Shown: positions 31,063 through 42,939 of the stretch, one piece after another
Layout: each line of letters begins with the position of its first letter
Position numbering within the stretch: position 1 is the first letter of the stretch
NCBI GenBank assembly: GCA_965153355.1
Contig: OZ231127.1
Location: 25,172,001-25,236,000, forward strand
Direction of reading: 5' to 3'
Source of the DNA: Flaccisagitta enflata
Lineage: Eukaryota > Chaetognatha > Sagittoidea > Aphragmophora
DNA: 64,000 nucleotides
Position numbers and translations under genes: made by a program
Notes under the pieces: generated by a model
What the model saw: only the letters and a program-made list of their open reading frames with translations
Databases searched by the model: none
Told to the model about the DNA's origin: nothing

Positions 31063-32363
31063 AGCTCATGAATATACGGACAGCTGAAAAAAAATAAACC
31101 TCTGAATTTGATTTTGGAAAAATGACAGTTTTTCTTCGTAATGCTGCCATTTGAAAACGGATTGAGCCGATGAGCTCTGCTTGGTCTTGAATGAGAGATT
31201 TTTTGTCATAGTTTGTTGATCTGCTTCCGTATCTATATTGGATACCAGTAATGGCGGCTGTCGCCGTGAGGAAAAAAGTCGTAAGCGTTGTTCACTTTTC
31301 ACCAAGCTTTTGTCTTCAGTCACTGCAACTCTTTTTATTTGTTAGATCAAATTGAGAGCAATAGTATGTATTGGTTGCACTGAAAATCAGAGAAAAATAG
31401 GACTGAGCCAAATGAGCTAGATGAGCTAAGATATTCAAAATCACTAAACAAGACAACCAGCTATGCTTACTGACATGCTTTCTTGTATTTGCATGCTTAA
31501 ATCATAACATTTATTTATCTGTTTTAAAATCAGAAAAAATAAGCTAGCTAAATGAGCTAAATGAGCTAGAATACTCAAAAACACCCTCACAGATGAGCAA
31601 CTCTGCTCACTGACAAGCTTTCTTGTATTTGCATGCTCAAACATGTATCAAAACATTTATCCATTCATCGCATTTTAAATCAGAAAAACAGACTGAGCTA
31701 AATGAGCTAAATGAGCTAGAATGCTCAAAAACACCCTCACAGATAAGCAGATATGCTCATAACCATGTTTTCTTGTATTTGCATGCTCAAACAAACATAA
31801 ATACACTCTTTTTTTGATCCTACTCAAAATCATAAAAAATAAAAAAAAAAATCAATTCGTAATTTTCATAAATAAATCTTATATTTATCTATTTATCACA
31901 TTTGAAATAAAAAAGAAATGAGCTAAATGAGCTAAATGAGCTAGAATCCTCTAAAACACCCTTACCGATGAGCAGGTTTGCTCATAAACATGTTTTCTTA
32001 TATTTGCATGCTCAAACAACCATAAATACGCTCCTTTATTGATCCTACACAAAATCATGAAAAATCGAAAAAAATTCAATTTGCATTTTTCGTAAATAAA
32101 TCTTTAAAAATTCATAACGCGAAAAATATTTGTCCCAGAGACTTCTGCTTGGCGCCAAATGAAAGAGAATTATTAAATTTACTTACCCTATAAATTTCAT
32201 CGGAGGCCACAATCAGCCGGATGAGATGCACAACTTCCGCATAAGAAAATGAAAACCCTGTTTCTCTCGAATATGTCAAAAAGTCGAAGACTGACTTCGA
32301 CTTTTTTCCCGATTAAAGTTTAGCTGCTATGAACATGAGAAGGTGTCCGTATATTTATGAGCT
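31063..32363. mobile_element. 1.3-kb TIR element with internal tandem repeats
   Basis: The 20-bp ends AGCTCATGAATATACGGACA (31063-31082) and TGTCCGTATATTTATGAGCT (32344-32363) are inverse with one mismatch. Inside are three to four units of about 150 bp or more containing AAATGAGCTAAATGAGCTAG and TGTATTTGCATGCTC. A diverged partial copy lies at 56165-56590. No transposase. Confidence 0.68.
31420..32060. repeat. About 150-bp tandem repeats with ATTTGCAT octamers
   Basis: ATTTGCAT occurs at 31487, 31627, 31777 and 32002, each in a repeated TCTTGTATTTGCATGCTC-type context followed by an AT-rich stretch and a GAGCTAAATGAGCTAG block. Confidence 0.8.
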
Positions 32364-32709
32364 AGATAGAAACCTCTTTAGACACAATGTTTAACCGAGA
32401 TGCGTTAAGCTTCACCAATTTTGCGCATGACAAGGGCTGAACAAAATCATTCTTCATACCAAGATGCTTTAATGCCAACACATATGACTTCTTGGATGGG
32501 GCATTTATTCAAAATCCGTCCTCAACCTATGACATAAGTGGGCACACCAACATAATGGATGTGTTATAGCGACGCCCCGATGAACCGCGAAAATGTAAAT
32601 CATATGGCTCATATTTACAGGCCCATATAAAATTTAGTTTCCCAACCCCCCCCCCCCCCCCCCGGGGGAAATCAAAGGGTTTGGAGAAAGGGAAGGAAAC
32701 CAAAGAGGA
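32364..32709. other. No gene; C homopolymer
   Basis: Contains a run of about 18 C at 32645-32662, next to GGGGG. Otherwise nothing is recognised. Confidence 0.45.
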
Positions 32710-32880
32710 AACAAGGCCGGATACACGGCCATCAGTTGCGGACGGGTGGGCAGGGGCGGAAATACGGGTTTTCCCACTTTTCAACTCGAGCGTGACAGAC
32801 CAACCGACCAACCGACCAACCGACGGATGGACGGACGGACAAAGCCTCTTATATAAGAGTTGCGTGTCCGCAACAAAAAA
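32710..32880 (+). mobile_element. Complete short HINE-like element (type copy)
   Basis: A clean 171-bp copy. AACAAGGCCGGATACACGGC start; GTTGCGGACGGGTGGGCAGG box; CCAACCGACCAACCGACGG tetramer tract; CTCTTATATAAGA; hairpin GTTGCG (32859-32864), TGTC, CGCAAC (32869-32874); A-run. The 5' GTTGCG box matches the stem of its own 3' hairpin. Confidence 0.78.
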
Positions 32881-33141
32881 AGAAAAAAAGAAAATTTGGG
32901 GAAAATATAACTTTTGACAGTACCAAATCATAAAAACTGATTAGTAGAACACAACTTAACACTATCTGAACCTTAACTACACTGTTTTGTTGCTATGTGG
33001 GGAAGAAAATCATAGATTTTAAAATGCGACGCAATGTGAAGAAAAACAAAGGCGGGGGGGGAGGGATCAAAAGCGACTCAATTATATACACCTCTGCTCA
33101 TTTATGCAACGAATCCCAATCTTTCTTGATCACAAAACCAG

Positions 33142-33269
33142 AAAAGTCGACGAACCGGGAAATGCGTGAGGACATGGAGCGAGCAACAACGCGCTTGGCA
33201 AAGAATCTGGCAAAGTTGGAACTTCTCGAAAAGAAAATTGCCTATTCGGATTTGTTCATGCAGGCCAAG
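33142..33269 (+). CDS. Candidate internal exon, coiled-coil-like
   Basis: Bounded by a possible acceptor ACCAG at 33141 and a donor AAG|GTTGG at 33269. The frame gives EKSTNREMREDMERATTRLA and then LAKLELLEKKIAYSDLFMQA before Lys, a charged helical segment consistent with a coiled coil. Gene identity is unknown. The last 30 bp of this exon, including the donor, are duplicated several times just downstream in a TTTG-rich array. Confidence 0.4.
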
Positions 33270-33545
33270 GTTGGTTTGTTTTTTTTGTTTGTTTGTTTGC
33301 TTATTCGGATTTGTTCATGCAGGCCAAGGTTTGTTTGTTTGTTTGTTTGTTTGTTTGTTTGCTTATTCGGATTTGTTCATGCAGGCCAAGGTTTGTTGTT
33401 TGTTTGTTTGTTTGTTTGTTTGTTTGTTTGTTTGTTTGTTTGCTTGTTTGTTTGTTTGTTTGTTTGTTTGTTTGTTTGTTTGTTTGCTTATTCGGATTTG
33501 TTCATGCAGGCCGAGGTTTGTTTGTTTGTTTGTTTGTTTGTTTGT
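33238..33545 (+). repeat. Minisatellite made from an exon end plus (TTTG)n
   Basis: Four copies of TATTCGGATTTGTTCATGCA followed by GGCCAAGGTTTG and variable TTTG runs start near 33242, 33302, 33363 and 33488. A fifth copy lies at about 36896-36925 beyond a 3.2-kb insertion. Each copy retains a potential AAG|GTTTG splice donor. Confidence 0.88.
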
Positions 33546-34120
33546 TTGTTTAATTGTTTGTTTGTTTAATTGGTTGTTTGATTGTTTGTTTAATTGTTTG
33601 TTTGTTTGTTTGTTTGCTAAGCCGGATCAACAAGGCGCGGGGCCCTAAGCTAGGCCAGGGGCGCGGGGCCCCTTAATCCCCCATCTTTGCCCCCCCCCTG
33701 CTAACCACTTTTGCCCCCCCCCCCCCGTTTACCCAATAACTCAAAACCAGTGGATTGAAATTTTATCAAACATGCGGAACTTCCGTTCTGCCTAAAGGTG
33801 ACATATTCAAAGAACTTAAAACAGATGATATAACAAAATATGATATTTCCATTACAGTTAAATACAGTGCGGCGTATAAAAAAGAGAACAGTACGTTTAC
33901 CATTGTTTCTCAGCTTAAAATAAAAGAATTGTATCTTTATCAGTGAGCATTTGAAAGACAAAGCGTTTGCCGCAAACCGCGTTTAAATCGGTCAATTTGT
34001 TTGGACGCAGTGATGCTATGAAGAGAAGCTATAAAAATGGAGTGGGGAAAAATTAGCAAAATGGCAAAATGAAAAAGCAAACTCCTTGTTTGTCAGTGTT
34101 TCACATCCAAGCAATTAAAA

Positions 34121-34190
34121 AAAGCTTCAAAATTACAGTCCCCGACTGGGGACTGTAATTTTTGAAGCTTTCTCGTCGCGTAAACGCGAC
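34121..34190. repeat. 23-bp-stem hairpin followed by GTCGCG hairpin
   Basis: Arm 34121-34143 pairs with 34148-34171 over a GACT loop (one extra T in an A/T run). Immediately after, GTCGCG (34175-34180), TAAA, CGCGAC (34185-34190) is the HINE-family terminal hairpin. Confidence 0.85.
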
Positions 34191-34301
34191 TCGAGAAGAT
34201 ACACTAAAAAAAAAAAATTCAAAAAAAAAAAAAAAAATTTCAAAAAAAATTTTTTTTCAAAAAAAAAAATTTTTGTAAAAATAATTGATGTCCATGATGG
34301 C

Positions 34302-34450
34302 ATGCATGCCTTACAGTCCATGACGGCATACCTTAAAGTCCATGACGGCATACCTAAAAGTCCATGACGGCATACCTTAAAGTCCATGACGGCATACCTT
34401 AAAGTCCATGACGGCATACCTTAAAGTCCATGACGGCACACCTTGAACAT
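34302..34450. repeat. 23-bp minisatellite
   Basis: About six copies of CCTTAAAGTCCATGACGGCA plus TAC, with a diverged copy at each end. Confidence 0.92.
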
Positions 34451-34496
34451 TAAACACTGAAGTCCGAGAAGGCAAACCTTGGTCCTTGACGGCAAA

Positions 34497-34498
<2 letters not shown>

Positions 34499-34574
<76 letters not shown>

Positions 34575-34620
34575 GTGCGTGTGCGTATGCGTGTGCGTAT
34601 GCGTGTGCGTGTGCATGTGT
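34499..34620. repeat. (GT)n microsatellite
   Basis: About 70 bp of pure GT, then GTGC/GTAT-interrupted GT. Confidence 0.97.
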
Positions 34621-34635
34621 GTACTCCCACAACAG

Positions 34636-35170
34636 TAATATATTACTACATAAATAAGTTTATATCTCATAAACCAGACTTCAGATTTAAATCGAATTTT
34701 GCAGGAGCTGTTTAATTGACATTATTTATCTGTTTACTAAGTTTTAAAAAAATTCATTAACTTTTACTACCCTTTGCCTATGAAAACTGCTTAAGTCCTA
34801 GTAACATATTACTACATAAAAAAGCTAATATCTCATAAACCAGGCTTCAGATTTAATTCGAATTTTGCAGGGGTTGTTTATTTACTATCCTCTACTTGTA
34901 TACCAAATTAAAAAAAAATTCATAAAATTTTACTACCCTTTGCCTATGTAAACTGCCTAAGTCCTAGTAATATATTACTACATGAATAAGCTAATATCTT
35001 ATAAACCAGGCTTCAGATTTAATTCGAATTTTGCAGGGGTGGTTTATTTACTATCCTCTACTTGTATACCAAATTAGAAAAAAATTCACATACTTTTACT
35101 ACCCTCTACCTATGTAAACCACCTTAGTCCCAGCTAAATATTACTACAAAAATAATAGGCAAAGGGTAGT
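34636..35170. repeat. Satellite, about 168-bp monomer, three copies
   Basis: Units starting GTAATATATTACTACATAAA at 34636, 34799 and 34967, plus a partial fourth. A reversed piece (AGGCAAAGGGTAGTAAAAG) follows at 35155-35180. Confidence 0.88.
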
Positions 35171-35281
35171 AAAAGTTTGTGAATTTTTCTGAAAATTGGT
35201 ACACAAGCTCCCATTGACATAATAATAACACTGGTAAAGTTTCATGAACTTCTGAAGTCTGGATCAAAAGATATGAGAAGG

Positions 35282-35366
35282 TTTTGCACAGACACAGACA
35301 GACACAGACAGACTAGCACAAACGGGCTATCTCATAGTCCACCGACGAAAACTGTTCGTCGGGGAC
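35282..35366 (+). repeat. GACA tract plus 8-12-bp-stem hairpin
   Basis: GACACAGACAGACACAGACA is followed by CTCATAGT and a hairpin: CCGACGAA (35342-35349), AACTG loop, TTCGTCGG (35355-35362), extendable by GTCC and GGAC across a bulge, then an A-run. This mirrors the HINE terminal plan with a different stem. Confidence 0.7.
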
Positions 35367-35622
35367 AAAAACATGGCAAAATCTATGACCATTTTGAAGC
35401 TCTGCGAAAGATCTTTCAAATGAGACCTTGCTGGCTGCCATTGCTCTATTCGTTTAGAAATGGCATTAGGATGGAGACAGATTGTCTAAAATTTGGAAAT
35501 CCACAACATTATTTCAATAGGTTATCTTTATTCTAACACAAACATCAAACGCATTGAATTAGATTTTTGATCTTGGCGCCATTCTAAAGAAAATTCGAAG
35601 CTCTTTAATTTGCTCATGGATA

Positions 35623-36145
35623 CAGTAGATGTCGTCTAGACTTGGAAATACGGGGGAATTCATTACAGGAAGACAAATTTATTTAAGAGACTTATATTTG
35701 GAATATAGACTAATAAAAGTATGCTTTGTTGTTGCTGGAAACACATTTTCAGAAGACGCTAAAATATCAATATTTTGAGAATTAGGAACATTGTGTAAAA
35801 TTCACAGTATGTTCTATAATATATGCTCGTTTAGCCACTAGGAGCGTAACTATGTATAACAGCCCTGTGATGCTCCCTAGCAACCACCAAACTAGCAATA
35901 TTCTTACAGAACATACTGTGGGAAAGCTGTAGCAAATTTTATTTTAAACAATGTTCCCTCAAAAAATTTCTCAAAAAATTGATACTTTAGCGTAAATACA
36001 CGGAAATGTGTTTCCATGGCAACCAACACCCATGGGCAATAAAGCATCCTTTTATTAGTTTATATTCCAAATATCACTCTCTTAACTTTATTTGTCTTCC
36101 TGTAATGAATTCCCCCAGATTTCCAAGTCTAGACGACATCTACTG
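35623..36145. mobile_element. MITE family D, full copy, long TIRs
   Basis: The ends are CAGTAGATGTCGTCTAGACT and its inverse, TA-flanked (35621-35622, 36146-36147). Similarity between arms continues for over 100 bp (TATATTTGGAATATAGACTA region). Tc1/mariner-like ends; non-coding. Relatives occur at 39130 and 53195, and a lone end near 45408. Confidence 0.85.
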
Positions 36146-36640
36146 TATCAAGTAGCAAAGACAATCCTAAGCTGCACCCTTGACAAAAATGGAAATAGTA
36201 AAATTGCCTGCTAAAAAAAGATTAAAATGAGCACTTTATCAATCGGTGATTTTTGTCTTTAAACCTATGCTATTTCTAAACGAATTAAGCTACAATGACC
36301 AGCAACATCGCATTTGGAAGATTTTTTGCAGAGCTTTCAAATGGTCATGAATTTTTTGTGTCTCAGGCAAATAGTTAAGCAAAAACTAGCAATACAAAGT
36401 GCCCTTTGCCATAGTTACTTTTACACTTTGGTGCTGACTCACCACCGACTACCTCGCCAACTTGTATGCCTTGATGCCACAGCGTATTTAGCTTGTCATC
36501 CAATTTGAAGGTGGATCCATCAACTACTAACGCATGAGCAATGTATTCATCCATATTTGGTTTGGAAAATCAAATTTAGACCAACAAAATGCTGTCTACA
36601 AAAAACGTTCTCTTTTTAATGCAGCGCACCGTATATCAAC

Positions 36641-36672
36641 TTTCTTTCTTTCTTTCTTTCTTTTTTTCTTTT

Positions 36673-36748
<76 letters not shown>

Positions 36749-36762
36749 TTTCTTTCCCCTTT
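36641..36762. repeat. (CTTT)n microsatellite
   Basis: About 120 bp of CTTT with a short T-rich interruption; Phe/Leu/Ser frames here are artefacts. Confidence 0.97.
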
Positions 36763-36930
36763 TTTTTCTAAGGGTGGGTGCTGCAGGTGCGGGGCCCCCC
36801 TGAGGCGCGGGGCCCTAAGCTATAGCTTTTTTAGCCTATTTGTTGATCCGGCATAGTTTGTTTGTTTGTTTGTTTGTTTGTTTGCTTCTTTGTTTATTCG
36901 GATTTGTTCATGCAGACCAAGGTTTGTTGG

Positions 36931-37659
36931 ATTGTCTTCCCAGTGTGTTTATTCAGTGTTCAACCATTTCAATATTCGCGGAAGTAAGCAGAGTGTGCAG
37001 AAGAAGTGAATGATCGTAATGAACCATTGTAGGTAATACTATCAGCGAGTACATTCGAGTTTGATTCATCAGACAGTGTCTCGTCTTGACTTTCTCAGCC
37101 TTGAGGATTGAAACCAGTTCATCTCAGCGTGAGGCGTGATAATTCCAACTTAATGGTTTCAATCATAATCTTCCATATTTCCATTTAATCATATTGATGG
37201 AAGATAAAAAAATTTCACACTCTCAAAAAACTCGTTTGTAGACATCGATAACGAGTGTGTGGGGGGAATTGATAATGGCGTCTTTAACTTTATTTCCCTC
37301 GCGTGGTACAATTACCACAAATCATTCTTTCTTATATTCGATGGCGACAGATTCTTTGAATACGATGATGTCCACTTATAAGCTAACGTGGTTCTCTGTC
37401 AGTCTTTGGGTAGTGGACCCATACCACAAAGGGAACAGATCTGGATTTTAGTCTTGAAATTTATTGTTGGAAGAAATCAGCCTCACAACTTCTTCTATTT
37501 ATCAAAAGCTGTCATGTTCGTTGTTCTCAACAAAAGATCCGTGATTAGAATGTAAGAAACCGATGATAAATTCGATGACAGGCCCTAAAAGCTTGAGAGT
37601 AACTGACCTATAACATCACCCTATACAGAGCATCATCTCTGGATGGAAGTGCCTTGCTT
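36931..37659. other. No supported gene
   Basis: Unique-looking sequence after the interrupted exon-end array. If the 33142 exon belongs to an active gene, a following exon could lie here, but I found no convincing acceptor plus frame. Confidence 0.35.
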
Positions 37660-37712
37660 CTCACGGACGGACAAAGCCTCCTATAGAGTCGCTAGTCCGC
37701 AACTAAAAAAGG
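37660..37712 (+). mobile_element. HINE-like 3' end
   Basis: ACGGACGGACAAAGCCTCCT, TATAGA, then GTCGCTAGTCCGCAAC (degenerate hairpin) and TAAAAAA. Only the 3' end is recognisable. Confidence 0.55.
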
Positions 37713-37734
37713 TAAAACAGAAGGAAAGATTACG

Positions 37735-37863
37735 TAGAGAAAAGTGAGAAAAGAGAAAAAAGAGAAAAGTGAGAAAAGAGAGAAAAGAGAAAAGAGAAAA
37801 AAGAGAAAAGAAAGAAAGAAAAACGGAAAGGAAAGAGGGACAGGAAGAGAGAAAAGAAAAAAA

Positions 37864-37895
<32 letters not shown>

Positions 37896-37976
37896 GATGA
37901 AAAAAGAAACCAAAAAAGATTTAAAGAAAGAAACAAAGAAAAAAGAAAGAAAGAAAGAAAGAAAAAGAAAAAAGAA

Positions 37977-38028
<52 letters not shown>

Positions 38029-38076
38029 ACGAAAGGAAAACGAAAGAAGAATGAAAGAATGAAAGGGAAAAAATGA

Positions 38077-38128
<52 letters not shown>

Positions 38129-38129
38129 C

Positions 38130-38172
<43 letters not shown>

Positions 38173-38176
38173 AAAA

Positions 38177-38244
<68 letters not shown>

Positions 38245-38265
38245 ATAAGAAAAAGATAGAAACAC
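37735..38265. repeat. (GAAA)n array
   Basis: Impure GAAA/GAAAA repeats becoming purer toward 38250. Confidence 0.96.
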
Positions 38266-38537
38266 GGATGGGAAGAAAGGAAGAAAAGAAGGAAAAAAAA
38301 GTTACTCAAAGGAAAAATGTTTTCCGCGATACCCGGTCTTAGGTGCCTGATTTGGACCCTAATAGGGGGGGGGAGGGGATAAACATACAAACGGACTGTC
38401 AAATACGAATGGAAGTCCCCCTGTGTTCAACAGGAGTTCGTCCCTCGCAGGGTTGCTGCCAGAAAAATTCTATGTTTCTAGTAAGAAGAGAGTAAGAAGT
38501 AAGAAACAAACAAACACACAAACACACAAATAAATAA

Positions 38538-38845
38538 AACAAGCCCAAGAGGGCAACAGTCGCGTGCGTCTGGAAATGACAAACAAAAGAGCAAAAACAT
38601 GTTGAAACGTTAAGAATGTTAAAAGATGTTAAAAAAAGTTAAAAAATGTTAAAGAATGTTAAAAAATATTAAAAAATGTTAAAAAATGTCAAAGAATATA
38701 AATAAATGTTGAGAAATGTTAAAAAATGTTAAACCGACCGACCGACCGACCGACCGACCGACCGACCGACCGACCGACCGACCGACCGACCGACCGACCG
38801 ACCGACCCTCTTATAGAGATGCGTTCCTGACGGACGCATCTAAAA
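38538..38845 (+). mobile_element. HINE-like element with 18-unit (ACCG)n tract
   Basis: AACAAGCCCAAGAGGGC (hairpin GCCC, AAGA, GGGC), CAACAGTCGCGTGCGTC, a tandem of ATGTTAAAAA units (38600-38730), about 18 pure ACCG units, CTCTTATAGA, hairpin GATGCGT (38818-38824) and ACGCATC (38834-38840), TAAAAA. The 5' box is GTCGCG type while the 3' hairpin is GATGCG type, so the ends may come from two subtypes. Confidence 0.8.
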
Positions 38846-39129
38846 ACGAGTCCCAAGCTTAAATAGGCGTCCGTACGTTGGTTTTCGATGCCGCGGTAGG
38901 CAAGAGGAAGGCAGGGTTGGAATGCTCCTTATTGGGGTCCCATGGAGACCTTTAGAAATCGCGAAAGGAGGGTAAGGATATTAAAAACATCTATTCATTT
39001 GAAAGTAAAGAAAGCTTACAAACTGTAATCTTAAGCCTCTTGATTTTTGAAACAATTTTAATGGATTGTTGACCTGCTTAGCAAATTTTCCTCATCATCC
39101 ACACAAAAGTCTGCATTCTCCTTTAAGTA

Positions 39130-39605
39130 CAGTAGATGTCGTCTAGACTTGGAAATACGGAGGAGCTCATAACCAGAGCATCAGTACAATGAGGGGACTG
39201 ATATTTTGCTGGTGTAATGTATAGACCCTAAAGGGTTGACGATGGGGTATTGCATCCCCCTACGGCTTACTATAAAAAAAAACTTTTAGTATAAAACATT
39301 AGGATCAATCACTTTTATGGCAGAATTTCAACTTCATCTATTTGCTTTAATTGCAACACCAGCCTGGGATTCGAACCTGGAACCTTTAAAGTAATAAACT
39401 GCTCATAATAAATCTGAAGTTAAATGAGTTTACCACTTGACCAATTCAGACAACTGTTAGTGGAGTTAATATGATTCAGTATATTCCAAAGAATTTTCTA
39501 TCCACATCGCTGCCATACCCCATTGTCAACCCTATAGGACATAAGTACTAAACACACACAGTTTCATGTCATTGGCACAAATGGTAATTGCGATATGAGG
39601 GCCCC
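39130..39605. mobile_element. MITE family D, copy missing the right TIR
   Basis: Left end CAGTAGATGTCGTCTAGACT after TA. The body matches the copy at 53195 (ACCCTAAAGGGTT, GATGGGGTAT, CATCCCCCTA motifs) and stops near GAGGGCCCCCTG without the right terminal repeat. Confidence 0.75.
39355..39455 (-). other. tRNA-like segment inside MITE family D
   Basis: On the minus strand a TGGTCAAGTGGTAA A-box-like motif is followed about 50 nt later by GGTTCGAATCC, a perfect B box. The equivalent region of the 53195 copy reads TGGTCTAGTGGTTAA and GGTTTGAATCC. Stem pairing is poor, so this is a tRNA-derived relic or internal polymerase III promoter, not a functional tRNA gene. Confidence 0.5.
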
Positions 39606-39950
39606 CTGTTAGGTTTTACAAGTAATTCAAATCGCGCTTGAAATTATTTTCGGAACAAAATGACGGAAAATTACGGCTTATTGAGTGTGTGGAAAGGCCC
39701 AAAAAATTGATCAAAACTGTAAAATGATCAAAAATAAAATATGCGTCCGGAAGATCTTTTTATGCTCTTTCAGATGGTGCGCTTTCCAAGACTTTTCGAT
39801 GTCGGGAAGTATCATTTTTAATTCAATCTTTCTTTCTTTTCCGTCTCACGCCTTCCGGTCAAGTCTACCCGTTTTCTTGCACCGCGCACCCGACGGCCCC
39901 AAACGAGAGCTTTCTCAAACAATTTTCAGAATTTTTTTTTTATTTGTCAG
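39606..39950. other. No gene seen
   Basis: AT-rich sequence before the 2.7-kb TIR element. Confidence 0.4.
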
Positions 39951-40932
39951 AGCACGCCCCTTCTTAACTGAGGTAACTTTTTAAAAATTCCTCAGCATTG
40001 CGACCCATGCAGGGCTGTTACATACATGTTGACGAATGTAACCAGGCAAAAAACAAAAAATTCTGTTGGGATTTTTACGAGAAAATGCCGTTAAATGCCG
40101 TAAAAAGCCGTAAAATAGCATTTTTGATCATTTTGTCGTGTTAAACTAGCTCGAAAACAGCGACTGTCGCCCAACAGTGTTGATCTAGCACAGTGACACA
40201 TATCTGCAGAGACTGAAGTAAAGACGTCATCATAAGACATAATTTCATGCCGTAATTTGCCGTTAAAAATCCATTTTTGACCGCTTTTTTCGGTATTAGC
40301 CTCTCAGGAAGGTTAACAGTAACTCATTAAGTGCCAGAAAATAGGTATTAGGGCCTAGGACACTCACATTTATAAATTGCAAATCGTAGCTCAGATAATA
40401 AGTCTCAATTAAATGCCGTAAATGATCGTAAATCACCGTAAAGATAGCATTTTTGGCATTTTTTGGGGCAAATTTGCTGAAACACCACTACACTCATCAT
40501 ATATTGTTTAGACAATGACGAAAAAGCCCTAGAATGTATATATGCAAATACTCAGGTTAGCCCGTCCACACTTCATATCATTTTTTGCCGTAAACTCAGC
40601 CTTTTTCACCATTTTTCAGGTGTTTGTCACTAAGATACCACAACATTTCTTTGAAAACCACTAGAATGTGGATATTTAGGCCTGAGACTCACTTGTGTTA
40701 CAATTTCAAAGTATAGCGTTGTGATTGATTCTGATTAAAACGCCATTAAGGGCTGTAATATGACGAACTTGACGATTTAGTGGGTACTGTTAGTTCAAAG
40801 CACTGCTCCTTTTGTCAGAAATTGATAAAATATTGATGATGAGGCACTGGGAACCATCCATGCAAAAACCTGAGTCAACACGCTATCATTCTATATATTC
40901 ATATGCCGTATTTTGCCATTAAAAAGGCATTT

Positions 40933-41098
<166 letters not shown>

Positions 41099-41237
41099 CG
41101 CGCGCATTCTCAAACACGTACACGCAAACGCCAACACGCATACAAATGCATGCGCGTAGTGATATTTCAATTCTCTTTCAATCTGCCATAGATGAATACG
41201 CCATTAATAAGGACCACATATTGCGAGTGCTTGATTT

Positions 41238-41407
<170 letters not shown>

Positions 41408-41689
41408 GCACCTCATGAAAGAGAAACACTCAAGATTGATTGATGACAAGTTGACTAAAATTTTTGCATAAATGTTCTCAGTGCCTAATCTGGTTGGGTA
41501 GTTTCTTGGGCAGATTCACCTTAAAAAATGCCAAAAATACCATTTTAACGGCAAATTACGACCTCAAATTTTGCCGCGTCACTTTGAAACACAAATATGT
41601 GAGCACCTTATGCCTTATGCCTTATGCCTTATCCATTTTCTGGTGGTTCACAAGTGGATGTCATGCTTGATGAAATAGTATCATCGAAA

Positions 41690-42465
41690 AAACGGTCAAA
41701 AATGCACTTCTAACTGCATTTTGAAATGATACCCTCTGGTGAATGTGTGTCAGTACCATATTAGCACGAAGGCACAAAAGTCGCTGTTTTTGAATCAGTT
41801 ATGTTAAAACGGTCAAAAATGCCATTTTTAAGGCAAATTACGGCATATTACATCATTTTACGGCATAAAATGAAATCCTATGGTGACGGCTTTACTTGAA
41901 TCTTTGTGTGAATGTGAGTCAGTTCCATTTCAGCATTATCAGACAAGAGTCGCTGTTTTTGAATCAGTTAAATCTGATATAACGGTCCAAAATACCATTT
42001 TTACGGCATTTTACGGCATAAAATGATACCCTATGGTGATGGCTTTACTTGAATCTCTGCGTGAATGTGTGTCAGTGCCATGTCAGCATTAACAGACAAG
42101 AGTCGCTGTTTTTGAATCAGTTAAATCTGATATAATGGTCAAAAATGCCATTTTTACGGCATTTTACGGCATAAAATGACACCCTACGATAACGGCTTTA
42201 CTTGAATCTAAGTGAAAATATGTGTCAGTGCCATTTCAGCATTTTCTGACAAGAGTAGCTGTTTTTGAATCAGTTAAATCCGATATAACGGTCAAAAACG
42301 CCATTTTTACGGCATTTTACGGCATTTTACGGCATAAAACGATACCCCATGGTGACGGCTTCACTTGAATCTTTGCGTGAATGTGTGTCAGTGCCATGTC
42401 AGCATTAACCGACGAGAGTAGCTGTTTCTAAATCAGTTAAATCCGATATAACGGCCATTTTTACG
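41690..42465. repeat. About 160-bp satellite rich in TTACGGCA
   Basis: Five imperfect units marked by GGTCAAAAATGCCATTTTTA, ACGGCATTTTACGGCATAAA, and GTCGCTGTTTTTGAATCAGT at about 160-bp spacing. The same TTACGGCA/TGCCGTAA words occur near both element ends. Confidence 0.88.
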
Positions 42466-42625
42466 GCTTTTTACGGCATTTAACGGCATTTTCTCGTAAA
42501 AATCCCAACAGAATTTTTTGTTTTTTGCATGGATACATTCATCTACATGTATATAACAGCCCTGCATGGGTGGCGATGCTGAGGAATTTTTAAAAAGTTA
42601 CCTCAGTTAAGAAGGGGCGTGAGAG

Positions 42626-42863
42626 TTTGTCAGGAATCGATTTTGTAAACCCAAACTAACGGGTATTGTGATCTTTTTCATCCCCATTCTTCAGCCGTAT
42701 TTTTTGTTTTCTTTCGACGCAACCAAATCATCTAACACAGTCTTACGGAATTGTCTCGGTTGCAAGTTACAAATTATTATCACTTTAGGACATCGCAGGA
42801 GAGAGAGAGCGAGAGCGAGAGCGAGAGAGCGAGAGCGAGAGCGAGAGCGAGAGCGAGAGCGAG

Positions 42864-42918
<55 letters not shown>

Positions 42919-42939
42919 TACACGACAGGACATTCGCGA
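42626..42939. repeat. GA/GAGAGC microsatellite region
   Basis: About 42798-42915 is GA interspersed with GAGAGC hexamers then pure GA. The flanks hold no gene. Confidence 0.9.

Larger units (their letters stand above)
33620..36853. mobile_element. 3.2-kb TIR composite inserted in the TTTG array
   Basis: GCCGGATCAACAA (33621-33633) and its complement TTGTTGATCCGGC (36840-36852) bound the segment, with TA outside both ends. TTTG repeats resume on the far side, together with another copy of the exon-end unit, which shows the segment interrupted a pre-existing array. GGCGCGGGGCCCTAAGCT occurs near both ends as a direct repeat. Inside are a hairpin, minisatellites, a satellite, a MITE and CTTT repeats; no transposase. 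Confidence 0.65.

Noticed and set aside
33166-33648. Frames with FVCLFVCLF repeats
   Set aside because: TTTG microsatellite translation; only the first part (33142-33269) is kept as a candidate exon.
37692-38402. Phe/Leu/Ser-rich frames (also 61561-62361 and 62593-63447)
   Set aside because: Translations of GAAA/CTTT arrays; not membrane proteins.
39355-39455. Functional tRNA gene
   Set aside because: A and B boxes are present but acceptor and anticodon stems do not pair well, and the segment is repeated inside a MITE.
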